A stretch of DNA of 64,000 nt from Flavihumibacter fluvii. Its GTDB lineage: Bacteria; Bacteroidota; Bacteroidia; Chitinophagales; Chitinophagaceae. The notes under the pieces are model-generated. The model was not told where the DNA came from. It saw only the letters and a program-made list of their open reading frames with translations, and did not search any database. The stretch spans positions 4,364,001-4,428,000 of the forward strand of contig NZ_CP092333.1 in the NCBI RefSeq assembly GCF_018595675.2, given 5' to 3'. Both the position numbers and the translations under genes were made by a program. Below, piece by piece: positions 58,126-64,000 of the stretch (positions within the stretch are counted from its first letter, which is position 1; the number at the start of each line of letters is the position of its first letter).

Positions 58126-58165
58126 AATAAAAAAGCACCCAGAAGTTTTACCGTTCTAAGTGCTT
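58126..58165 (-). terminator. Terminator of tRNA (CAT)
   Basis: On the minus strand after the tRNA, AAGCAC (58160-58165) pairs with GTGCTT (58133-58138), and inner AGAA/TTCT extends the structure. The stem is followed by TTTTATTT. This would end the tRNA transcript. Confidence 0.7.
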
Positions 58166-58176
58166 GATTATTAATG

Positions 58177-58250
58177 TGGGCCCTGCCGGGCTCGAACCAG
58201 CGACCCGCTGATTATGAGTCAGCTGCTCTAACCAACTGAGCTAAGGGCCC
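58177..58250 (-). tRNA. tRNA with CAT anticodon, tRNA-Ile2-like
   Basis: A 74-nt cloverleaf on the minus strand. Acceptor GGGCCCT pairs with AGGGCCC, with discriminator A. The D arm is GCTCAGTTGGTTAGAGC. The anticodon stem-loop GCTGA-CTCATAA-TCAGC has CAT. The T arm is GCTGGTTCGAGCCCGGC. The acceptor, and the GGTCGCTGGTTC block, resemble E. coli ileX, whose CAT is modified to lysidine-AT to read AUA. An elongator tRNA-Met is the alternative. Confidence 0.9.
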
Positions 58251-58351
58251 ATGTCCTGACTTCACGGAAAGGACATAAGGCCGCAAAAATATAAAAAGCC
58301 GGTTGAATCTGAACTTTTGGGATAAAAATCTTCCCCGGCCTGGTTCATATA

Positions 58352-59590
58352 TTATTTTTTCCTGATCCTGAACAGGATTCCACCGTCCGATACCGCATAT
58401 AGTGTTCCATTATACTGGGTCACATCGCGGATCCGCTCTTTCTGGTCAGTGAGCAAATGCTCTTCACCTACTACCTTATTATTTTCTATCACCAGCCGGA
58501 TGATTTGCAGGCTGCTCAATCCGCTGATGAAGAGGTTATTCTTCCATTCTGGTATGGCGTCGCCCGTATAAAAGAGGATGCCGCTTGGAGAAACCACGGG
58601 ATCCCAATAATACACCGGCTGCTCCATGCCTTCTTTCTGCTGGATGGAATCCCCGATCTTGCGGCCATCGTATTCAATGCCATAGGTGATGATCGGCCAG
58701 CCATAGTTGCTGCCTGCTTTCACCAGGTTCAGTTCATCGCCGCCACGTGGACCAAATTCAACCTCCCAGAGGTCACCGGTAACCGGGTGGATATCCAAAC
58801 CCTGTGGATTGCGGTGCCCGTATGAATAGATCTCAGGCATGGCATCGGCCTTGCCGATAAATGGATTTCCCGGTGCCGGCTTACCGTCTTTGGTGATCCT
58901 GAAAACCTTTCCCAGTCCGGAGTTCAGCCACTGCGATTGCTTCCGGCCATCTAATATGGACCTTTCGCCGGCACTTACAAACAGGTTGCCATCTTTATCA
59001 AATAAAAGGCGGGAACCATAGTGGGCCTCGCTTTTTAAATCGGGCTTTGCCCTGAAGATCACCATCGCATTTTTAACGCTGCTATCGGATTCAGATAAAA
59101 CACCTTTTGCCACTGCCGTTAAGTTTCCCTGGCCAAACTTTTCGGAAAAGCTCCAGTAAATAGTGTTGTTTTTAGCGAAATCCGGGTCAAAGGCAAGATC
59201 AAGCAAGCCGCCCTGGCCGCCATCATCCACTTTCGGCAACCCGGTGATCTTTTTAAGCAAAGCGCCATCAGCAGAATATATACTGATAAAACCCGATTTG
59301 TCTGTAATCAGCAGCCTTCCATCGGGAAGCGGGTTGATCGACCATGGTTTTCCTATTTTATCATTCAGCCGGTCTACCTGGTAAGGCGTTGAAGTGGTAA
59401 CGGCGCCAATCCGGGTTTGACCTGCAAATGCAGGTTTGTAATCGGTATTGGGCTTGTTTTTAGCTTCTTCCGCTTTTTGGGCCGAATCCGGGGCACTCGT
59501 CGTGCTGGTTTTTTCGGTTGAATTGTTGTTGCCACAGCCTGCGAAAACCAGGGTGGCTGCAAACATTGTACTGTAAATGATCTTGTTCAT
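58352..59590 (-). CDS. PQQ-dependent sugar dehydrogenase (YliI/GdhB-like) lipoprotein
   Basis: This 412-residue exported protein of the soluble-glucose-dehydrogenase family oxidises aldoses with PQQ. The N-terminus is a lipoprotein signal with FAGCGNNNS (Cys-19). A Ser/Thr/Lys-rich linker follows. The six-bladed propeller begins with LNDKIGKPWSINPLPDGRLL, then GGQGGLLDLAFDPDFAKNN. YGHRNPQGLDIHPVTGDLWE with GGDELNLVKAGSNYGWP carries the PQQ- and calcium-binding residues. The order is complete. It is divergent from the GH30 gene, 139 bp apart. The substrate is not evident; the family includes aldose and other sugar-alcohol types. Confidence 0.88.
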   Translation of the reverse strand: MNKIIYSTMFAATLVFAGCGNNNSTEKTSTTSAPDSAQKAEEAKNKPNTDYKPAFAGQTRIGAVTTSTPYQVDRLNDKIGKPWSINPLPDGRLLITDKSGFISIYSADGALLKKITGLPKVDDGGQGGLLDLAFDPDFAKNNTIYWSFSEKFGQGNLTAVAKGVLSESDSSVKNAMVIFRAKPDLKSEAHYGSRLLFDKDGNLFVSAGERSILDGRKQSQWLNSGLGKVFRITKDGKPAPGNPFIGKADAMPEIYSYGHRNPQGLDIHPVTGDLWEVEFGPRGGDELNLVKAGSNYGWPIITYGIEYDGRKIGDSIQQKEGMEQPVYYWDPVVSPSGILFYTGDAIPEWKNNLFISGLSSLQIIRLVIENNKVVGEEHLLTDQKERIRDVTQYNGTLYAVSDGGILFRIRKK

Positions 59591-59729
59591 GTGTATAAAA
59601 TATGATTCCTTATTGAAATAAAAAAGGCTTTCGAAGTTAACCCTTAATTCTTATTTAGGGCAATTCAAAGCGGCCTGAAAGTTTATTTAATGCTTAACTT
59701 AAATTGTTGAATGTCAAAACACCAGGCCT

Positions 59730-61157
59730 ATGCATATAAATTGGAAATGGCGTACCTCAATTTTTGTCATGTTGACTCTGGCAACATTTTTCCCGGGTGC
59801 CCGGTCCCAGGATCCTGCCAAAAAAACAAAGGGGAGAAATATCAGGTATTGGGTGACATCACCAGACCAGGCATCATTACTTCAGCAACAAAAAACGCCA
59901 CTTTATTTCCATCCCAAACAGGATACTTTTCCATCTATTAAGGTGGATAGTCGCCAGGTATACCAATCCATCGATGGATTTGGCTTCACGCTGACAGGCG
60001 GAAGTGCTGGCCTTATTAATGCCCTTGCCCCAAAGACCAAAAAGGAACTACTCCGGGAATTGTTTGGTAAGTCCGGGAATAGTATTGGTATCAGTTACCT
60101 CCGTATCAGTATCGCAGCTTCTGATCTCAGTGCCACTGTTTTCAGTTATGATGACCTTCCCGATGGGGAAACCGATACCCTGCTGGCCAGGTTCAGTCTT
60201 TCCAAAGACACCACCGATCTAATTCCGCTCCTGCAGGAAATCCTGTCTGTTGATCCGGGTATTAAAATTTTAGCGACCCCCTGGAGTCCACCGGTTTGGA
60301 TGAAAGACAACAACCAATCAATGGGCGGCCACCTGTTGCCCCAGTATTATGATGCGTATGCCCGGTATATTGTCAAATACATCCGGGCCATGCAGGCAAA
60401 GGGCATCACCATAAATGCCATCACGCCACAGAACGAACCCCTCAATGGGAACAATAATCCCAGTATGGTCATGACCGCCGAAGAACAGGGTGCATTTATT
60501 AAAAACAACCTGGGCCCGGCTTTTCGGCAAGCTGGAATCACTACCAAAATCATTCTCTACGACCATAATTGTGATCGTCCCGATTATCCCTTATCCATTT
60601 TAAAGGATCCTGCGGCGAATCCATTTATTGATGGATCTGCATTTCATCTGTATGCCGGGGATATCAGTGCCATCGCGCCCATTCATGACCAGTTCCCCGA
60701 TAAACACCTTTATTTTACGGAACAATGGACGGGCTCAAAGGGCAGCTTTCAAGGTGATCTCACCTGGCATACCAAAAACGTCATCATCGGCAGTATGCGC
60801 AATTGGTGCCGGGTCGCTCTCGAATGGAACCTCGCTAATGATCCGGATTTTGGTCCCCATACACCCGGCGGGTGCACGGAATGTAAAGGTGCTTTGACGA
60901 TAGGGTCGACCATCTCCCGTAATGTGGCCTATTATATCATTGCCCATGCTTCCAAATTTGTGCCAGCCGGTTCCCGCAGGATCGAAACGAACCTGGTGGG
61001 AAAACTGCCTAATGTGGCTTTTATCACGCCATCAAAACAGAAAGTCCTGATCGTCCTGAATGAAGGAAATGCAGCGATCGATTTTAATATCCAGGAGGAC
61101 CAGCAGGTGGCTAAAACCCGTCTTCCTGCCGGGGCTGTCGCGACGTATGTTTGGTAA
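59730..61157 (+). CDS. Glycoside hydrolase family 30 (glucosylceramidase-type)
   Basis: A 475-residue secreted beta-glycosidase with a signal peptide at about 8-25 (TSIFVMLTLATFFPGARS). The GH30 fold is clear: QSIDGFGFTLTGGSAGLINA near 73, the barrel strand ILATPWSPPVWMKDN, then NAITPQNEPLNGNNNPSMVM where the Glu is the acid/base. The nucleophile is the Glu in LYFTEQWTGSKG. The small C-terminal beta domain (NVAFITPSKQKVLIVLNEGN) closes the protein. The family acts on beta-1,6- or beta-1,3-glucans and related glycans. It is followed by GMC oxidoreductase, DoxX and a GH43-like gene in the same direction. Confidence 0.93.
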   Translation: MHINWKWRTSIFVMLTLATFFPGARSQDPAKKTKGRNIRYWVTSPDQASLLQQQKTPLYFHPKQDTFPSIKVDSRQVYQSIDGFGFTLTGGSAGLINALAPKTKKELLRELFGKSGNSIGISYLRISIAASDLSATVFSYDDLPDGETDTLLARFSLSKDTTDLIPLLQEILSVDPGIKILATPWSPPVWMKDNNQSMGGHLLPQYYDAYARYIVKYIRAMQAKGITINAITPQNEPLNGNNNPSMVMTAEEQGAFIKNNLGPAFRQAGITTKIILYDHNCDRPDYPLSILKDPAANPFIDGSAFHLYAGDISAIAPIHDQFPDKHLYFTEQWTGSKGSFQGDLTWHTKNVIIGSMRNWCRVALEWNLANDPDFGPHTPGGCTECKGALTIGSTISRNVAYYIIAHASKFVPAGSRRIETNLVGKLPNVAFITPSKQKVLIVLNEGNAAIDFNIQEDQQVAKTRLPAGAVATYVW

Positions 61158-61266
61158 ATCTGGACAAAACCGCAACCATACCTTCCGCAACCCCGTGCAC
61201 AGTACCAAAAATCCATATTATTTCAAAGGCTATGGAGTAAATTGCTGTGGACAGGGGAATTGAAAT

Positions 61267-61309
61267 AGTGAATGGTGAATGGTGACCATTCACTTATTCA
61301 CCATTCACT
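61267..61309. repeat. Second copy of the GTGAATGGTGAAT dispersed repeat, palindromic
   Basis: AGTGAATGGTGAAT (61267-61280) is a perfect inverse of ATTCACCATTCACT (61296-61309), giving a 14-bp hairpin with a 15-nt loop. It is the same motif as the nuoH-nuoI gap at 45177-45250. A run of nine C follows (61312-61320), then the GMC gene start at 61332. The stem would end a GH30 transcript or shape a leader. Confidence 0.8.
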
Positions 61310-61331
61310 TTCCCCCCCCCAAATAATTGCC

Positions 61332-63059
61332 ATGCCAGATACCACCAACATCGCCCTCAACAACAAAGCCCGCGCTGCCAACAGTTATGATGCCATCGTT
61401 ATTGGTAGTGGCATCAGTGGCGGAATGGCCGCCAAGGAATTATGTGATAAAGGGTTAAAGACCCTTGTCCTGGAAAGGGGCCGCCCTATTGAACACCTCA
61501 AAGACTATCCAACGGTTAACCTGAATCCCTGGGAATTTAAGCACCGCGGACAAATGCCCCGCGCGTTTAAGGAAGAAAATCCCCTGATCACAAAAGCAGC
61601 GGGTTATGGGGAGGATACCGCTCATTTTTTCGTCAAAGACAAAGACCATCCTTATATCCAGGAAAAACCTTTCGACTGGATCCGCGGTTACCAGGTTGGT
61701 GGTAAATCACTGACCTGGGGCCGGAGCTGCCAGCGATGGAGTGATTTTGAATTTGATGCACCGAAACGGTTGGGATTTGCCGTTGACTGGCCTATCCGGT
61801 ACAAAGACATCGCGCCCTGGTATAGCCATGCCGAAAAATTCGCGGGCATCTGCGGCAATAAAGATGGTGTGCCTTCCATGCCCGATGGCGAGTTCCTGCC
61901 CGGGTATGAATTGAACTGCGTGGAACAACATATGAAAGAGGTGCTCTGGGATAAGTATAAACGGTATTATATCACTGGCCGCTGGGCGCAACTGACCCAG
62001 CCTACGGCCCTTCACCTGGAACAGGGCCGCGGCCAATGCCAGAACCGTAACCTCTGCATGCGCGGCTGCCCCTATGGCGGCTATTTCAGTTCTGTTACCG
62101 CCACGCTTCCCTGGGCCAAAAAAACGGGTAACCTTACTGTTCGGCCGCATTCCGTTGTCCACTCCATCATCTATGATGAACAAAAAGGCAAGGCCATCGG
62201 GGTACGCATCATCGATGCCAACAGCAAACAGGAAATTGAGTATTATTCCCGCATCATATTTGTGAATGCATCTGCCTTAAACTCTAACCTGATCCTCCTG
62301 AACTCCACCTCTAAAAGGTTTCAAAATGGACTGGGTAATGATAGCGGTGTTTTAGGCAAATACATCTGTTTCCACAATTACCGCGGCAGCATGTATGGCC
62401 GGACCGATGGATTTAAAGACCAATATTATAAGGTCCGGAAACCCGCCGAATGCGTGATCCCTAACTTCCGCAACCTCGGCAAAGAAGATACTGATTTCAT
62501 TGGCGGCTATACCATTTTTAGCGGAGCCAGCAGGGAAGGCATTTATGGAGACAGGGCACCCGGGCAAATCGGCGAATCCCTGAAGAATGAATTGTCTGAA
62601 CCGGGGGACTGGACCGTGTACATGTACATGCAAGGCGAAACCATTCCAAAGGAATCCAACCATGTCCGCCTGAGTACCGACCAGAAAGACCAGTGGGGCA
62701 TACCCCTGCTCATCACCTCAGTCGGCTATGATGATAACGATGAAAAAATGGTGAAGGATTTCCTCGAACAGGGCCAGGCGATGTTAAGCAGTGCCGGCGT
62801 GAAAAGTATAGAGACCTATGATACCCACCAGGCACCCGGTCTCGACATTCACGAAATGGGCGGCATCAGGATGGGTAATGATCCAAAGACATCTGTCCTG
62901 AATGCATTTAACCAGGTGCACACATGCCCGAATGTTTTTGTCACAGATGGCGCTTGTATGACAAGCACCGGCAACCAGAGTCCGTCAATTCTGTATATGG
63001 CTTTTACCGCAAGGGCAGTGAATCATGCCATCGAAGAAATGAAAAAAGGAAATATATGA
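61332..63059 (+). CDS. GMC-family oxidoreductase (sugar dehydrogenase-type)
   Basis: A 575-residue FAD-dependent oxidoreductase of the glucose-methanol-choline family, probably oxidising a sugar or polyol and passing electrons to a membrane partner. The N-terminal Rossmann motif is AIVIGSGISGGMAAKELC and VLERGRPIEHL. A Cys-rich block, CQNRNLCMRGCPYGGYFS (about residue 235-252), resembles gluconate-2-dehydrogenase-type relatives. The C-terminus has IHEMGGIRMGNDPKTSVLN and STGNQSPSILYMAFTARAVN, with the active-site Asn-Gln region. An in-frame ATG at 61272 lies in the palindromic repeat and is unlikely, so I start at 61332. The DoxX gene begins 4 nt before its end. Confidence 0.9.
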   Translation: MPDTTNIALNNKARAANSYDAIVIGSGISGGMAAKELCDKGLKTLVLERGRPIEHLKDYPTVNLNPWEFKHRGQMPRAFKEENPLITKAAGYGEDTAHFFVKDKDHPYIQEKPFDWIRGYQVGGKSLTWGRSCQRWSDFEFDAPKRLGFAVDWPIRYKDIAPWYSHAEKFAGICGNKDGVPSMPDGEFLPGYELNCVEQHMKEVLWDKYKRYYITGRWAQLTQPTALHLEQGRGQCQNRNLCMRGCPYGGYFSSVTATLPWAKKTGNLTVRPHSVVHSIIYDEQKGKAIGVRIIDANSKQEIEYYSRIIFVNASALNSNLILLNSTSKRFQNGLGNDSGVLGKYICFHNYRGSMYGRTDGFKDQYYKVRKPAECVIPNFRNLGKEDTDFIGGYTIFSGASREGIYGDRAPGQIGESLKNELSEPGDWTVYMYMQGETIPKESNHVRLSTDQKDQWGIPLLITSVGYDDNDEKMVKDFLEQGQAMLSSAGVKSIETYDTHQAPGLDIHEMGGIRMGNDPKTSVLNAFNQVHTCPNVFVTDGACMTSTGNQSPSILYMAFTARAVNHAIEEMKKGNI

Positions 63060-63475
63060 GCCAGCACTTTTTTTCACCCCAGAGAAAGATCTGGTTTGAA
63101 CCGGGCATTGCAATGATCCGCATCATAACCGGTTTATTGATGGCCTATCACGGGTTTGAAATATTCGATGGGAATAAGATGCTGGATTATGCCAGGTGGC
63201 TCACCGACCTGCATTTCCCGAATCCGGCACTCATGGCTTACCTCGGCAAGGGCGCAGAATTAATTTCCGGCGTTTGCATCACCCTGGGATTATTTACCCG
63301 CCTTGCAGTGTGGCCAATGATGCTCACCATGCTGGGCATTGCTTTCGGCATGGGGCATGGAAAAATTTACTATGAAGACCAGCACCCTTTTTTATTCGTG
63401 CTGATCGGGTTATTCCTATTTTTTAATGGCCCGGGTAAATATAGCCTGGACCAATACTTCTACGGAAACAGATAA
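63056..63475 (+). CDS. DoxX-family membrane protein
   Basis: A 139-residue integral membrane protein with four helices: MIRIITGLLMAYHGFEIFDG, LGKGAELISGVCITLGLFT, LAVWPMMLTMLGIAFGMG and PFLFVLIGLFLFFNGPGKY. The DoxX signature with GAELISGVCITLGLFTRLA is clear. DoxX proteins are small quinone-linked or redox-associated membrane partners of diverse oxidases. The start overlaps the end of the GMC gene by 4 nt (ATGA), so it may be the membrane partner of that dehydrogenase (inference). Earlier in-frame starts would lie inside the GMC gene. Confidence 0.85.
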   Translation: MSQHFFSPQRKIWFEPGIAMIRIITGLLMAYHGFEIFDGNKMLDYARWLTDLHFPNPALMAYLGKGAELISGVCITLGLFTRLAVWPMMLTMLGIAFGMGHGKIYYEDQHPFLFVLIGLFLFFNGPGKYSLDQYFYGNR

Positions 63476-63485
63476 CTTCTTTACA

Positions 63486-64000
63486 ATGATGCCTTTCTTA
63501 AAGCAAACTATCCTGTGTGGGTTTCTTGCCTTTGTTGGTTACACTAACGGCCATGCCCAGCAGAAGACATACTGTAATCCCATTAACCTCGATTATGGGT
63601 ATACGCCCATTCCCAATTTCTCGGAATGGGGCCGGCACCGGGCTACCGCAGACCCGGTGATCGTAATGTATAAGGGTGATTATTACCTGTTCTCCACAAA
63701 CCAATGGGGCTATTGGTGGAGCAGCGATATGCTCAACTGGAATTTTGTATCGCGCCGCTTCCTGAAGCCTTACCATAAAGTGTATGATGAACTTTGTGCA
63801 CCTGCCGTTTGGGTCATGGGTGATACCCTGCTTGTTTTCGGATCAACCTATACCCGCGATTTTCCCATCTGGATGAGCACCAATCCAAAAGGCAATGAAT
63901 GGTCTGAAGCACTCGATTCACTCGACATCGGGGGCTGGGATCCTGCATTTTTCCTGGACGACGATGGCAGGCTTTACATGTATAATGGCAGCAGTAATGT
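63486..64000 (+). CDS. GH43-like glycoside hydrolase, 5' part
   Basis: The gene begins with MMPFLKQTILCGFLAFVGYT, a signal peptide ending near HAQQ, and runs off the right edge after about 171 residues. The mature start YCNPINLDYGYTPIPNFSEW and then HRATADPVIVMYKGDYYLF is typical of GH43-type five-bladed propellers: A-D-P-V-I gives the catalytic-base Asp and YLF-S-T continues blade 1. WDPAFFLDDDGRLYMYNGSS is a second blade. The family acts on xylosides and arabinosides. The acid/base Glu lies beyond the window. It starts 10 nt after the DoxX stop and is likely in the same operon. Start at 63489 (second Met) is equally good. Confidence 0.8.
   Translation, partial: MMPFLKQTILCGFLAFVGYTNGHAQQKTYCNPINLDYGYTPIPNFSEWGRHRATADPVIVMYKGDYYLFSTNQWGYWWSSDMLNWNFVSRRFLKPYHKVYDELCAPAVWVMGDTLLVFGSTYTRDFPIWMSTNPKGNEWSEALDSLDIGGWDPAFFLDDDGRLYMYNGSSN

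Overview
The window looks like a chromosomal segment of a Bacteroidota member, probably Chitinophagaceae (inference). The evidence is a FecI-type sigma factor, FecR and SusC/SusD set, DUF6520-type peptides, HflX and Rieske neighbours, a large type II-C Cas9, and promoter-like boxes of the TTG/TAnnTTTG kind instead of strong Shine-Dalgarno sites. Two compositional halves are visible by eye. The left part (about 1-35 kb) is AT-rich and accessory. The right part (about 35.5-64 kb) is GC-richer and mostly housekeeping or carbohydrate metabolism. A tRNA-Asn gene sits at the transition.

Left part: the window opens in the end of an IS21-type element (istB tail plus terminal repeats), followed by an HNH-motif protein. 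Next is a two-gene operon of a full-length prokaryotic Argonaute whose PIWI catalytic aspartates appear to be missing, and an overlapping membrane protein. A Fic protein, an orphan gene and a small XRE regulator with a perfect 18-bp palindrome upstream follow. An ECF sigma gene (7.2 kb) and its FecR partner (10.1 kb) are separated by an opposite-strand three-gene cassette: a HEPN-motif protein, a DUF488 protein and an OB-like protein. FecR leads into SusC, SusD and a thioredoxin-like/DUF3738-like protein. Beside these is an opposite-strand cluster with two exported four-cysteine microproteins, a MauE-like membrane protein and an anchored propeller-like protein, then two AraC regulators and a GNAT.

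From 22.3 to 25.2 kb the DNA is decayed and partly phage-derived. It grades into a CRISPR array (25246-27978) of 36 repeats of 47 bp and 35 spacers of 29-30 bp. Two more outlying repeats are separated by 646-bp and 225-bp non-spacer segments. cas2 and cas1 follow on the minus strand and cas9 on the plus strand. Between cas1 and cas9 I find a tracrRNA locus on the minus strand, with an anti-repeat, a nexus hairpin, a UUCG-capped terminator and an upstream promoter-like pair of boxes.

Right part: a Rieske protein with HflX, an outer-membrane protein, an epimerase, a Gfo/Idh/MocA oxidoreductase and a heptaheme c-type cytochrome precede a nuoABCD-HIJKLMN operon that lacks nuoE, F and G. An ABC exporter with an alpha/beta hydrolase, an ATP-cone/Mrr-like nuclease, a DinB protein and a tRNA with a CAT anticodon (Ile2-like) come next. 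The window ends in a sugar-related stretch: a TIM-barrel hydrolase, a PQQ-type sugar dehydrogenase, GH30, a GMC oxidoreductase, DoxX, and a truncated GH43-like gene.

The best candidates for something less described are the inactive Argonaute/membrane-protein operon, the HEPN-DUF488-OB cassette, the phage-interrupted distal end of the CRISPR array, and the exported four-cysteine microprotein cluster with its redox-type membrane partner.
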